Shown here piece after piece: positions 1 to 8,935 of a stretch of DNA of 64,000 nt. Both the position numbers and the translations under genes were made by a program. Location: contig CAWWAF010000005.1 of the NCBI GenBank assembly GCA_963934795.1, forward strand, positions 5,596 through 69,595, read 5' to 3'. The DNA is from UBA8438 sp963934795 (GTDB taxonomy: Bacteria > Acidobacteriota > Vicinamibacteria > Vicinamibacterales > UBA8438). The notes beneath the pieces were generated by a model, which was not told the DNA's origin, did not search any database, and was given only the letters and a program-made list of their open reading frames with translations. Position 1 is the stretch's first letter, and each line of letters opens with the position of its first letter.

Positions 1-1
1 C

Positions 2-1429
2 ATCAGTCAATGGGGACACGAGTTCCGGCCCGAGTATCGACGGCTCGCCGAACTCCGCGATGATTTCCCTGACATCTCCATCCACGCGTTCACGGCGACC
101 GCCACGCTCCAGGTGCGAGAGGACATCGCGAGCCAGCTCGCGCTTCGTGACCCAGAGTTCCTGGTCGGCAACTTCGATCGCCCGAACCTCCACTACCGCG
201 TCCTCCTGCGCGCGGGCCTGAAAGACCAGATTCGTCGCGTCGTGGACCGGCATCCCAACGAGGCCGGCATCATCTATTGCGTCTCTCGTAAAGAGGTCGA
301 GAAGCTGGCGGCCTGGCTCGATGAGTCTGGGCACCGGGCGCTCCCCTATCACGCTGGGCTTCCGGACGCGACGCGGCGGCGCAATCAGGAAGCGTTCTTG
401 CAGGAGCGAGTCGACGTCATGGTGGCGACCGTGGCGTTCGGCATGGGGATCGACCGCTCAAACATCCGCTACGTGATCCATGCGGGCTCCCCTCGCTCGG
501 TCGAACACTACCAACAGGAGTCTGGTCGGGCCGGCCGCGACGGCCTTGAGGCCGAGTGTGTCCTGCTGTACTCCGGGGCCGACTATGCACGCTGGCGCCA
601 GATGCTGGAGCAGAGCGGTGAACTCTCGGATACGGCACGACGCCTGTTGCGAGACATGGAACGATATGCGGCCGGCACTCGATGCCGGCATCGGTTTCTT
701 GTCGAGTATTTCGGCCAGGCGTTCGACCGCGACGACTGTGGCGCGTGCGATTGGTGCCTGGAAGAACTGGAGCGCGTGGCCGACCCGGTTACCCTGGCCC
801 AAAAGATTCTGTCGACGGTCGTCCGTACCGGCCAGAGCTGGGGCGTCGGGCACGTGATCGACGTCCTGCGTGGTCGTACGACAGAGCAGGTAACGGCGCG
901 ACGGCACCACGAGCTGACAACGTTTGGTCTGCTCGCCGACTTGTCGATTGCCGAGCTGCGCGGCTACGTCGACCAGCTGACCCAGCAGGACTTGCTCGTG
1001 CGGACCGACGGGCCCTACCCCGTCCTCCAGTTGACGGAAGACGGCGTGGGCACCCTCAAGGGTCAGACCGACGTCGCACTGTTTCGACAGCCACGACCGA
1101 CCCCGAGTCAACGACGATCACGCCCCGAAGCTGACCCGGCCGCCTGGGACGGCGTCGACCGCGGGTTGTTCGAGGCCCTTCGCCAATGCCGGACCGAGGT
1201 GGCCCACGCACGCGGGGTGCCGCCCTACGTCGTGTTCCACGACAACACGCTTCGCGACTTGGCGCGTCAGCGGCCCACGACGCCGGACGAATTGCTGGGC
1301 TGCTACGGGATCGGTGCGCGGAAAGCTGAAGACCTGGGTCCGATCATCCTCGAGGTCATTCGCGACCACCGCGGAGAACCGAGTCTGGACGCGCCCCATG
1401 CACTCGACGACGACCACCAGCCTGGTTGA
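2..1429 (+). CDS. recQ: ATP-dependent DNA helicase RecQ, 5'-truncated by the window edge
   Basis: RecQ unwinds DNA 3'-to-5' during recombination and replication repair. The frame is already open at the left edge, so the N-terminal part with the Walker A motif lies outside. What is visible starts with ISQWGHEFRPEYR and AFTATAT (end of the first RecA-like lobe). The second helicase lobe follows with motif VI (QQESGRAGRDG), then the RQC zinc cluster (CRHRF ... CGACDWC) and a winged-helix stretch. The last ~85 residues form an HRDC domain (FHDNTLRDLA ... GIGARKAEDLG). Domain order is that of full-length bacterial RecQ. The stop lies 65 bp before the desaturase start. Identification is firm; only the missing N-terminus is open. 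Confidence 0.95.
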   Translation: MSQWGHEFRPEYRRLAELRDDFPDISIHAFTATATLQVREDIASQLALRDPEFLVGNFDRPNLHYRVLLRAGLKDQIRRVVDRHPNEAGIIYCVSRKEVEKLAAWLDESGHRALPYHAGLPDATRRRNQEAFLQERVDVMVATVAFGMGIDRSNIRYVIHAGSPRSVEHYQQESGRAGRDGLEAECVLLYSGADYARWRQMLEQSGELSDTARRLLRDMERYAAGTRCRHRFLVEYFGQAFDRDDCGACDWCLEELERVADPVTLAQKILSTVVRTGQSWGVGHVIDVLRGRTTEQVTARRHHELTTFGLLADLSIAELRGYVDQLTQQDLLVRTDGPYPVLQLTEDGVGTLKGQTDVALFRQPRPTPSQRRSRPEADPAAWDGVDRGLFEALRQCRTEVAHARGVPPYVVFHDNTLRDLARQRPTTPDELLGCYGIGARKAEDLGPIILEVIRDHRGEPSLDAPHALDDDHQPG

Positions 1430-1494
1430 CGAGTCCCTCTGAGTCCGCATGTTGTAGTACCGTTCGTTGTCCGTTTTCGGCCAAGGAGGCACCC

Positions 1495-2412
1495 GTGAGT
1501 CTCGTCTCGCCCGACGCTGCCCTACCCCACGTCCCCGTGCGTGAGGACACCGACACGCCACCCGAAACGCGGCGGGCCGCCTGGACCAATCTTCCGTTCC
1601 TCGGTATGCATCTGGCCTGCGTGCTCGTGCTCTGGACCGGGATCAGCCCGACGGCAGCGTGGATCGGGCTGGCCACACTGCTGGTCCGCATGTTTGGACT
1701 GACCGGTGGGTACCACCGCTACTTCTGCCACCACTCGTTCAAGACGTCGCGAGTCTTCCAGTTCATGCTGGCCTGGGCCGGCGCTGCCGCGGCCCAGAAA
1801 GGGCCTCTCTGGTGGGCTGGACACCACCGTAGTCACCATCGGTACTCAGACACCGAGGCCGATGTGCATCCCCCAGGGGTCAAGGGTTTCTACTGGGCCC
1901 ACATCGGCTGGGTCATGGCCGAAGCCAACGTGCGCACCAAGACCGAGTGGGTCCCGGATTGGCTCAAGTTCCGTGAACTGTCCTGGCTGGATCGCAACCA
2001 CTATGTGGCACCGATCAGTCTGGCGGTTGGCCTGTTCGGACTTGGCACCTGGCTGAAAGCGGCACATCCCGAGCTGGGCACCTCAGGACTGCAGCTGCTC
2101 GCCGTCGCTTTTTTTCTGAGCACCACCGTGCTCTACCACGTGACGTTCGCCGTCAACTCGGTGGGTCACACGGTGGGTAGCCGCCGGTATGACACACGTG
2201 ACGCCAGCCGCAACGGTCTGCTCCTCGCGTTGGTGACCGCCGGCGAGGGATGGCACAACAACCATCATCGGTATCCAACATCTGAGCGACAGGGTTTCTA
2301 CTGGTGGGAAATCGACGCAACCCACTACGTCGTCGCGCTACTCGGTTGGGTGCGCGTCGTGTGGGATATCCGCGGACCATCCGCCGAAGTCCTGGCTGAA
2401 GGCCGTCAATAG
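1495..2412 (+). CDS. Membrane fatty-acid (acyl-CoA delta-9 type) desaturase
   Basis: Membrane di-iron desaturase that introduces a double bond into a fatty acyl chain, so it tunes membrane fluidity. The three histidine boxes of the family are present in order: HRYFCHH, HRSHHRY and HNNHH. Hydrophobic segments lie between the first box and the N-terminus and between boxes two and three, as expected for a four-helix membrane enzyme. I chose the GTG at 1495 because AAGGAGG at 1483-1489 sits 5 nt upstream. An in-frame TTG at 1426 would add 23 residues with no homology character. The product is about 305 aa. Its 3' end overlaps the convergent YdcF-like gene by 7 bp. Substrate (acyl-CoA or phospholipid) cannot be told from sequence. 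Confidence 0.9.
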   Translation: MSLVSPDAALPHVPVREDTDTPPETRRAAWTNLPFLGMHLACVLVLWTGISPTAAWIGLATLLVRMFGLTGGYHRYFCHHSFKTSRVFQFMLAWAGAAAAQKGPLWWAGHHRSHHRYSDTEADVHPPGVKGFYWAHIGWVMAEANVRTKTEWVPDWLKFRELSWLDRNHYVAPISLAVGLFGLGTWLKAAHPELGTSGLQLLAVAFFLSTTVLYHVTFAVNSVGHTVGSRRYDTRDASRNGLLLALVTAGEGWHNNHHRYPTSERQGFYWWEIDATHYVVALLGWVRVVWDIRGPSAEVLAEGRQ

Positions 2413-3113
2413 GACACACCCGCTTCCCGCACCCACGCGTCCAGACGAGTCGCCGCGGCCGATACCTTGAGCGGAACCGCCTGGGACGCAATGTCCCCCG
2501 AGACGGTGTACCGCTCCAGCCGCTGCAGTTCCCCGATCAGGCGGACGGCGAAGGCAACCCGGTCTCGATCTCGGTGCGCGGCCGCGGAACCGGCCGGGGG
2601 ACAGCCCCGCACCATTACTTCCGGGTGCTGTTTCTTGAATGTCGCAAGGCAGCGTCGCGTCACAAACGGCTTGGAGACCAGGAGCGCGGACCGGGGCCGC
2701 TGGCCCACCGCGCGCAAGGCAGCCATCCCGAACCGGACGTTCTCGAGGGTGTTCCCGGCCTCCACCTCGATCGTAATGGCGTGTTCCGCGACCTTTTGCC
2801 GTATCAGCTCATCCCTGAAGACCAGGGCTTCCCCTTTCTCGAACACCTCAGCCGTCATCGGTCCGAACCGCCCGGTCACCAACACCGACGACGCGTGCCC
2901 CGCGCGGTACAACTCGGCCGCGCGCCGTGGCACCGCCAGATCCTGGCTGCCGAACACGAAAATTACGTCGCTGGGCGCGGGCCGATCCGCGCGCGCCAAA
3001 TACTCCCAAATAGGCAGGACGACACGCTGAAACGCGGCCTCGTCGGGGCCGTTGACCGAATCAGGCGTGGGGACGTCTTGAGGGCCAACACGCATGCGGG
3101 CGTACGCTATCAT
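2406..3113 (-). CDS. YdcF/SanA-like DUF218 domain protein
   Basis: About 235 aa with the DUF218 pattern. An early strand, DVIFVFGSQDL, is followed by a helix listing items (PRRAAELYRAGHA), a strand ending in VTGRFG, then AGNTLENVRFG and LLVSKPFVTRRC. Families such as YdcF, SanA and ElyC share this Rossmann-like fold and are linked to envelope processes, but the biochemical activity is generally unknown. No signal peptide or membrane helix is evident, so it looks cytoplasmic, unlike SanA. No Shine-Dalgarno sequence is seen before the ATG at 3113. It diverges from the amidase operon and converges with the desaturase. Confidence 0.75.
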   Translation of the reverse strand: MIAYARMRVGPQDVPTPDSVNGPDEAAFQRVVLPIWEYLARADRPAPSDVIFVFGSQDLAVPRRAAELYRAGHASSVLVTGRFGPMTAEVFEKGEALVFRDELIRQKVAEHAITIEVEAGNTLENVRFGMAALRAVGQRPRSALLVSKPFVTRRCLATFKKQHPEVMVRGCPPAGSAAAHRDRDRVAFAVRLIGELQRLERYTVSGDIASQAVPLKVSAAATRLDAWVREAGVSY

Positions 3114-3177
3114 GCTGTGGACGGCTAGGCTGTAGTCGGCCCCTCAGGTGTCCAGGACTCGCATACCATTCCGCGGC

Positions 3178-4827
3178 ATGACCGGTCGGCTTCTTGTCGC
3201 CTGCAGCCTCGTTTGGCTCGCGACGACTGCTGGGCGTGGACAAACCCCCGACGACCCGCTCACGCTCGTCACCCGTGAAGACCGACGGCCGCTGCCCACG
3301 GTGAGAATGGATGGACGGCGCATGGTCGCTGTCAGCCAACTTGCGGCCTCATTCGACCTCACCATCGCCGACACCCCACAACCGGGCAGACTCACCCTGA
3401 TGCGCGGGGACCGGATCATCGTGTTAACCGCCAACGAGGGTCTCGTCTCGGTCGCCGGTCAGCTCGTGGCGCTTCCGTCTCCCCCCCTCGAACGCGACGG
3501 CGAGTGGTATGTCCCGATCGACTTCATCGGGAGGGCGGTGGCGCTCGTGCACGATGAACCGGTGGAATTGCGCCGCCGATCGGGATTGGTCCTACTGGGT
3601 GCCGTGCGCGTACCTCAAGTAGTGGCCCGGTATCAGCGGTCTGGCCGGCAGTCGCGTCTGCGGCTCATGGTCACCCCGGCCACCGAATACGTGGTCGAGC
3701 AGGACGGCAACCGACTCGTGATCACCCTCGACGCCGACGCCCTCGATCTCGAGCTACGGGACGTACGCCCTGACTCCCTGGTGTCAGACATCCGGGGCGT
3801 CGACGGCTCGCCCGCGCTCGCCATCGACCTTCGCGAGAATTTCGGCAGTTTCGCGGCCACCGCTGAACCGGCACTCGGGGGGGCAGTCGAGATAGTGATC
3901 GATTTGCAACCCCGCCCGGCGGAGGTGACCCGCGCGGTGCCACCTCGGACACCATCCCCAGGGGCCAACCCAGGGCCCAACGCGACTCCCGGAGCCGGAC
4001 CGGCTGGCCCGGGATCGGGACCAGCCGTGGCGGTCGCGGGTGGGACGGGCGCAGACGCCGGACTGCCGGTGTTGTCCGAGCTGGCGCCTCGACGAGAGGT
4101 CCGCGCGATCGCGATTGACGCTGGTCACGGTGGTGACGATATCGGCACCCGGGGACCCGAGGGCGCGCTCGAAAAGGATGTCACGCTGGCGGTCGCGCAA
4201 AGACTACGGAACCGGATCGAAAGCGAGCTCGGTCTGCGGGTGGTGCTGACAAGAACCGGCGACAGCACCGTGTCTCTGGACGAACGCGCGGCCATCGCCA
4301 ACAACGACCGCGCGGACCTGTTCATCAGCCTGCATGCGAACGCGTCAGTTCGCGAAACCGCTACCGGGGCGGAGGTCTTCTATCTCAGCCTGGCTGAGTA
4401 CGGGGACGAGGCAAGGGACGCCGGTTTCACCGGTCAGCTGGTCCCCACCGTCGGCGGCGGTACGCGGGTGCTCGACATCGTGCCCTGGGAGATGGCGCAG
4501 CTGAGACACGTGGACCAATCCGCGCGATGGGCAGAGACCGTTGCCGCCGAACTCAGCTTGCGCGTGCCGATGAGCCCGCGTGGCCTCCAGCAGGCGCCGT
4601 TCCGCGTGCTGGTGGGCGCCAACATGCCGGCGGTGGTGCTGGAGATGGGGTTCATCTCGAACCCTGACCAAGAGGCGCAGTTGACCTCGACCACATTCCA
4701 AAGTTCGATCGTCAGCGGCCTGCTTCGCAGCATCATCCGCTATCGAGACGAGATCGCCAGCGAAGCCACCCCGCCGGTCGCGCCACGCGATGCCGTGCCC
4801 CCCGATCCGACGGGACGCAGCCGATGA
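3178..4827 (+). CDS. Exported N-acetylmuramoyl-L-alanine amidase (AMIN + Amidase_3)
   Basis: Periplasmic zinc amidase that cuts the amide bond between N-acetylmuramic acid and the stem peptide, typically at division. From the ATG at 3178 the protein begins with a signal peptide (MTGRLLVACSLVWLATTAGRG). Residues ~30-130 resemble the copper-amine-oxidase N-terminal-like domain found in some cell-wall hydrolases. Residues ~140-245 resemble an AMIN septal-targeting domain. A Pro/Gly-rich linker follows, then Amidase_3 from ~315. Zinc and catalytic residues are visible: DAGHGG, ALEKD, SLHAN and VLEMGFIS. A GTG at 3148 is also in frame. I prefer 3178 because TACCAT at 3164-3169 sits 8 nt before it as a leaderless-type -10. 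The stop overlaps the next start by 4 bp. Confidence 0.88.
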   Translation: MTGRLLVACSLVWLATTAGRGQTPDDPLTLVTREDRRPLPTVRMDGRRMVAVSQLAASFDLTIADTPQPGRLTLMRGDRIIVLTANEGLVSVAGQLVALPSPPLERDGEWYVPIDFIGRAVALVHDEPVELRRRSGLVLLGAVRVPQVVARYQRSGRQSRLRLMVTPATEYVVEQDGNRLVITLDADALDLELRDVRPDSLVSDIRGVDGSPALAIDLRENFGSFAATAEPALGGAVEIVIDLQPRPAEVTRAVPPRTPSPGANPGPNATPGAGPAGPGSGPAVAVAGGTGADAGLPVLSELAPRREVRAIAIDAGHGGDDIGTRGPEGALEKDVTLAVAQRLRNRIESELGLRVVLTRTGDSTVSLDERAAIANNDRADLFISLHANASVRETATGAEVFYLSLAEYGDEARDAGFTGQLVPTVGGGTRVLDIVPWEMAQLRHVDQSARWAETVAAELSLRVPMSPRGLQQAPFRVLVGANMPAVVLEMGFISNPDQEAQLTSTTFQSSIVSGLLRSIIRYRDEIASEATPPVAPRDAVPPDPTGRSR

Positions 4828-5438
4828 CGCGCGAGCACTGGCTCTACGGCGGTCTGGGCGCCGTGTCCCTCGTCGGCATCTGGGTGCTGTTCGTGGGGCT
4901 GCCCCGATGGTATCCCCCCGCGGGGACGGAGACGACGGCCGCGCCGACGGCTGTCGCCATGCCAGGCGACGACGAACTCGTCAACGCGACGTTGTTCTAC
5001 ATCTCTGACGACGGTATGCGTCTGGTCGGGTTTGAGCGACCGCTTGAGCGAGACGCGGACCCGACCGCGCAGGCGCGCATCATTTTGGAGGCGCAACTCA
5101 CGGAACCGCCCACCCCACTGCTGTCCCCGATTCCACTCGGCACGGAGTTGCGCGCGTTCTACATGGCCGGTCAGGACGCCTTCGTAGACTTGAGCGCCGA
5201 AGTCACACTCGGTCACTCAGGCGGTTCGCTCGAAGAACTGTTCACCGTGTACGCGATCGTGAACGCGCTGACCACCAATATTCCTGCGATCAATGCCGTC
5301 CAGATCCTTGTGAATGGGAACGAGGTCGACACGCTCGTTGGACACGTCGACCTCCAGCACCCACTTGAACGAAACCTGCAATGGGTCGCCGACCCGAACA
5401 CGGCACCCCGTCCCAATGACCAGACTGACCCCCTATGA
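4824..5438 (+). CDS. GerMN domain envelope protein
   Basis: About 204 aa with one N-terminal membrane anchor (residues ~7-28) and a GerMN domain. The GerMN pattern is clear: ATLFYISDDG, the long strand-helix region ending ALTTNIPAINAVQILVNG and the closing EVDTLVGHVDL. GerMN was named from the spore germination protein GerM, but it occurs in many non-sporing bacteria and is thought to bind cell-wall material. The start overlaps the amidase stop (ATGA) and the stop overlaps rph by 4 bp, so translation is probably coupled. Context points to a cell-wall role with the amidase, not to sporulation. Confidence 0.8.
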   Translation: MTREHWLYGGLGAVSLVGIWVLFVGLPRWYPPAGTETTAAPTAVAMPGDDELVNATLFYISDDGMRLVGFERPLERDADPTAQARIILEAQLTEPPTPLLSPIPLGTELRAFYMAGQDAFVDLSAEVTLGHSGGSLEELFTVYAIVNALTTNIPAINAVQILVNGNEVDTLVGHVDLQHPLERNLQWVADPNTAPRPNDQTDPL

Positions 5439-6169
5439 CCACATCAACTCGAACGCATGCACGCCCGGTGGACCAGCTACGCCCAACCGTTCTCACACCC
5501 CACTACCTCGAACACGCGGAGGGCTCGGTGCTCATCGAAGCGGGGCGCACCCGTGTCATCTGCACCGCGAGTGTCGAGGACAAGCTGCCCCCGTTTCTCC
5601 GCGGCTCCGGCAAGGGGTGGGTCACCGCGGAATACGGCATGCTGCCCAGGGCCACCTCGACGCGCAACTCGCGAGAGGCGAGCCGCGGCAAACAGAGCGG
5701 ACGCACGCAAGAAATCCAGCGCCTGATCGGACGGTCGCTTCGAGCCGTCACCCAGCTCGAGGCCCTCGGTGAACGGACCGTCTGGATCGACTGTGACGTC
5801 ATTCAGGCGGACGGCGGCACGCGCACGGCCGCAATCACCGGTGGCTTCGTGGCGCTCGTCTTGGCGCTCCAGCGCTTGAAGGAGCGCGGCACGCTCAAGC
5901 AGATACCGGTGACGGACCATGTGGCCGCCATCAGCGTGGGCATCGTGAAAGGCACCCCGTTGCTAGATCTGGCCTATGACGAAGACTCGACGGCCGATGT
6001 CGACATGAATGTGGTGATGACCGGGGACCGCCGGTTCATCGAAGTACAAGGCACCGCCGAAGGCGCGCCGTTCACCCGCGAGTCACACGACGCCCTGCTT
6101 GCGTTGGCGGAAGCCGGCATCGGTGAACTCGTTTCTCTTCAGCGTGAGCTCGTGGGCGAGTTCATCTAG
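5435..6169 (+). CDS. rph: Ribonuclease PH
   Basis: Phosphorolytic 3'-5' exoribonuclease that trims the 3' end of tRNA precursors, releasing nucleoside diphosphates. At 244 aa it matches the family length (~240). Motifs seen: GRTRVICTASVED near the N-terminus, GWVTAEYGMLPRAT, REASRGKQSGRTQEIQRLIGRSLRA (phosphate-binding arginines), and QADGGTRTAAITG. The C-terminal DLAYDEDSTADVDMNVVMT strand is also typical. It is the third gene of a four-gene cluster and is followed after 13 bp by rdgB, a pairing common in bacteria. Confidence 0.96.
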   Translation: MTTSTRTHARPVDQLRPTVLTPHYLEHAEGSVLIEAGRTRVICTASVEDKLPPFLRGSGKGWVTAEYGMLPRATSTRNSREASRGKQSGRTQEIQRLIGRSLRAVTQLEALGERTVWIDCDVIQADGGTRTAAITGGFVALVLALQRLKERGTLKQIPVTDHVAAISVGIVKGTPLLDLAYDEDSTADVDMNVVMTGDRRFIEVQGTAEGAPFTRESHDALLALAEAGIGELVSLQRELVGEFI

Positions 6170-6182
6170 CCGGCGGCGATCC

Positions 6183-6779
6183 ATGACGGACCCGGACCCG
6201 AAGCGACTACTGGTCGCCACCACCAACACAGGGAAGCTGCGCGAGATACGCGCCATCCTTGCCGATCTGCCGTTGACGATCACCACGCTGGCCGACTACA
6301 AGACGCTTCCAGAACCGGAAGAAACGGGGAACACATTTGCCGCCAACGCCCGGATCAAGGCGCTGGCCTACGCTGGCGCAACCGGCGAACTGACCGTCGC
6401 GGAAGACTCCGGGCTTGAAATCGACGCGCTCGACGGCGAACCGGGGGTGCGGTCAGCCAGATTCAACGGTGAGTCCTATGCCGAAAAGTTCGCCACCATC
6501 GCCCGCATGCTGGAAGAACGCGGGACGGAGTCAAGCACCGCCCGATTTGTCTGCGCGCTGGTCCTGACCCAACCGGACGGCGTAGCCTGGGAGACGACCG
6601 GCGTCGTCGAAGGTCGTCTGCAATTGCCGGCTCGTGGCCAGGGCGGCTTCGGATACGACCCGATTTTCTACTACCCGGAGTACGGTCGGACGTTGGCGGA
6701 CGTGACCGACGCTGAAAAGGCAGCCGTCAGCCACCGCGGCCAGGCGTTTCGGCGTCTCCGTGACTACCTGGCCACCTAG
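6183..6779 (+). CDS. rdgB: XTP/dITP diphosphatase (Ham1/RdgB family)
   Basis: Cleans the nucleotide pool by hydrolysing non-canonical purine triphosphates (dITP, XTP) to monophosphates. The start at 6183 gives 198 aa, the usual size, beginning MTDPDPKRLLVATTNTGKLRE with the NTGK substrate motif. Also visible are FAANARIKA, TVAEDSGLEIDAL, GFGYDPIFYYPE and the C-terminal SHRGQAFRRL. An upstream in-frame ATG at 6099 lies inside rph and gives only low-complexity sequence. It lies 13 bp downstream of rph. Its last ~70 bp are duplicated in degenerate form immediately downstream (6779-6846). Confidence 0.95.
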   Translation: MTDPDPKRLLVATTNTGKLREIRAILADLPLTITTLADYKTLPEPEETGNTFAANARIKALAYAGATGELTVAEDSGLEIDALDGEPGVRSARFNGESYAEKFATIARMLEERGTESSTARFVCALVLTQPDGVAWETTGVVEGRLQLPARGQGGFGYDPIFYYPEYGRTLADVTDAEKAAVSHRGQAFRRLRDYLAT

Positions 6780-6846
6780 CCGAAAAGGCAGCTCAGCCAC
6801 CGCGGCCGGGCGGAACGACGCCTCCGTGGGTAATTGGCCAGTTAGC
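6711..6846 (+). repeat. Degenerate tandem duplication of the rdgB 3' end
   Basis: Two ~70-bp copies lie head to tail. Copy 1 (6711-6780) encodes the end of RdgB and its stop codon. Copy 2 (6779-6846) is non-coding. Both contain GAAAAGGCAGC, TCAGCCACCGCGGCC and CTCCGTG, and end TGGCCA..TAGC. Copy 2 lacks 2 bp and carries scattered substitutions. It looks like an old slippage or unequal-exchange event, with copy 2 now drifting. Confidence 0.8.
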
Positions 6847-6877
6847 CCGTGCGGCGCCCGGGCCGCCATACCGCCGT

Positions 6878-7396
6878 CTAATGTGGCAACTTTCCGAACG
6901 GTAGCCGTCGCTGAAAGAGTTGGTAGATGTGGTGGGCTTCGTGATGGGCCATGTACTCCACCTGGAAATGCACATCGAACCGCGCATACTCGGGGTGCCG
7001 ACCACCGCGATGCCATGCCGCCGGACTCAGCTCAAGCAGCCGGTCTGCCAGACGCTCTCGGTCCGCGAGAAACGCATCCCGGGTCTCTGTCCCGTCATGG
7101 GCCACCAGCTTCTCGAAGTCGGTGTCATTGTCTGGACTGTAAGGGAGGAAGACCGGATCCTCCCTGGTCAGCATTGCCTCGATTCGCTCGTCGAACAGAT
7201 GCTGCACGCGCCACAGGTGACACACCAACTCCTTCACTGACCACTTGTCTGGCAGCGTCCGCTCCGAGAGCTGGGCGTCATCGAGTCCTCGTGTCAAACG
7301 CTCGATCTCGGCACCTTGGCTGCGGAGCCGGTCCACGAGGCGCCGATGCGCCGCGTGCTTGTCGTGTCCGTTGGATGAGTGAGCGTGATCCGACAT
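6878..7396 (-). CDS. DinB-like four-helix metal-binding protein
   Basis: About 172 aa. The DinB superfamily is a four-helix bundle with a divalent metal held by three histidines. Many members are thiol-dependent transferases or hydrolases, and others are uncharacterised. The pattern LPDKWSVKELVCHLWRVQHLF supplies the first histidine region, and EYMAHHEAHHIYQLFQR the second and third. No signal peptide or membrane segment is present. It converges with rdgB and lies about 100 bp from the phoR end, so no functional link is implied. The exact activity cannot be assigned. Confidence 0.75.
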   Translation of the reverse strand: MSDHAHSSNGHDKHAAHRRLVDRLRSQGAEIERLTRGLDDAQLSERTLPDKWSVKELVCHLWRVQHLFDERIEAMLTREDPVFLPYSPDNDTDFEKLVAHDGTETRDAFLADRERLADRLLELSPAAWHRGGRHPEYARFDVHFQVEYMAHHEAHHIYQLFQRRLPFGKLPH

Positions 7397-7500
7397 GCGC
7401 TCCAGTATAGCGCCCGTCTAGGTGCACGCCGGTCGCCCGATCCCACCCGGAGACGGGGCGTGTCGCGCGTCTCGTCGTGGCGCCGCTCGTCTCGGCCCCG

Positions 7501-8910
7501 TCATTCGCGGTGCGGAAGGGCAATCGTGAAGATCGAACCACCGCCATCACGGTGCGCAACCCGAACGGTGCCGCCGTGTAAGCCCACGAGATGTTTCACG
7601 ATCGAAAGCCCTAGACCGGTGCCCCCCTTCTCCCTGGAGCGCGCGGCATCGACGCGGTAGAACCGCTCGAAGACGCGCACGCGATCCGCATCGGGGATCC
7701 CCGGCCCTCGGTCCGCGACCGACAGATTATCCACGAAGTCGTCTGACACGGCAGTCAGCTCGATGACGCTGTCCTCCGGAGCGTAGGCGATAGCATTCTC
7801 GACCAGGTTGCGAAGGGCGTCGTGCAGCTTGACCGGGTCCGCTTGCACATGAGCCGCAGCGTCCTGCACCGACGTATCGACTCGTTGTCGCTTGGCGGCG
7901 CTCATCGGCTCCAACTCGTCGCGGATCGCGCCGAACACGGACTCCATTGAACACGACGTCAGACCGAGCACTTCCTGTCTTGCGTCCAGCCGTGCCAACC
8001 GCAGCAGGTCACTCACGAGGCGCTCCATCCTGCCGCTGTTTCTCGCGATGATCGAGAGGAAGCGGGGATCCCCCCCCGGGAGGCCTTCATCGAGCAGCGC
8101 CTCCACACTCCCTCTGATGGCGGTCAGCGGCGTCCGTAACTCGTGAGACACATTGGCCACGAAGTCCTGCCGGATGTGGTCCGCGTGCCGTTCCTCGGTC
8201 ACGTTGTGGAACACCAAGGCCACGCCACGCTGGCTCTCCACGGTGAACGGTCGTGCGCCGGCGAGAAACACTTGAGGAGGCGTCGTGTTGAGCGTCACGT
8301 CGCATGGGGCCGTGCGCTCCCCTCGTAGCGCCGCCGTAATCATCCGTGTAATCTCCGGGTGCCGGATCCACTCGAGGTAGTGGCTACCAGCGGGCTCGTC
8401 GTCGACATCGAGCATCGACATCACGGATGGATTCGCCGTTTGCACGCGACCCGAGTCGTTGATGACGAGCACGCCCTCTGCGATACCCTCCAGTATGGCG
8501 GCGGTATGGGTCTGTTGGGCTGAGAGCTCCTCCACCCGGCGCTTCGACGCACCGGCGACTTGGTCGAGCGCATGCGCCACACGCCCCAGTTCGTCGTCTG
8601 CCGTGTCACGACCTACATCGTGTGGCGGGTCGTCTGGACCGCGAGGCAGCTGGGGCCCAGCAGCCTGGCGTCGCGCCCGGTCGGCAATGGCGTCAAGACG
8701 TTGACGGAGCGTACGAGACGTGACCCTGGCGAGCACGAATGCGGCACACAGCGCCACCAACAGCCCGGCGGCCACGGCTGCGGTTACCTCGCCGACCGAC
8801 AGGCTACCCGAGGGCGGGCGCACCGCGGAGACGAGTAGCCCCCACGACACCGCGAGGCTCAACAGGGCCACCGTAACGGCCGTCACGAAGAACCGGGTCT
8901 GTAGCTTCAC
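7501..8910 (-). CDS. phoR: Phosphate regulon sensor histidine kinase PhoR
   Basis: Membrane sensor kinase that phosphorylates PhoB when phosphate is low, under control of the Pst transporter and PhoU. From the GTG at 8910 (26 bp after the phoB stop) it is ~469 aa with two N-terminal membrane helices (FFVTAVTVALLSLA and AAVAAGLLVALCAAFVLA). A HAMP-like linker and a PAS region (~120-225) follow. The HisKA box is FVANVSHELRTPLTAI with His ~256. The HATPase domain has the N box (LRNLVENAIAYAP), DRGPGIP and GTGLGLSIVKHL. A longer frame from 9093 would overlap phoB and reads as low-complexity sequence, so I reject it. It is the last gene of the pst-pho operon. Confidence 0.92.
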   Translation of the reverse strand: MKLQTRFFVTAVTVALLSLAVSWGLLVSAVRPPSGSLSVGEVTAAVAAGLLVALCAAFVLARVTSRTLRQRLDAIADRARRQAAGPQLPRGPDDPPHDVGRDTADDELGRVAHALDQVAGASKRRVEELSAQQTHTAAILEGIAEGVLVINDSGRVQTANPSVMSMLDVDDEPAGSHYLEWIRHPEITRMITAALRGERTAPCDVTLNTTPPQVFLAGARPFTVESQRGVALVFHNVTEERHADHIRQDFVANVSHELRTPLTAIRGSVEALLDEGLPGGDPRFLSIIARNSGRMERLVSDLLRLARLDARQEVLGLTSCSMESVFGAIRDELEPMSAAKRQRVDTSVQDAAAHVQADPVKLHDALRNLVENAIAYAPEDSVIELTAVSDDFVDNLSVADRGPGIPDADRVRVFERFYRVDAARSREKGGTGLGLSIVKHLVGLHGGTVRVAHRDGGGSIFTIALPHRE

Positions 8911-8935
8911 GTCGCTATGGCGGTAGGGTTGTCGG

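Noticed and set aside
4824..5438. GerMN protein as evidence of sporulation
   Set aside because: GerMN occurs widely outside spore formers, and no sporulation gene is present.
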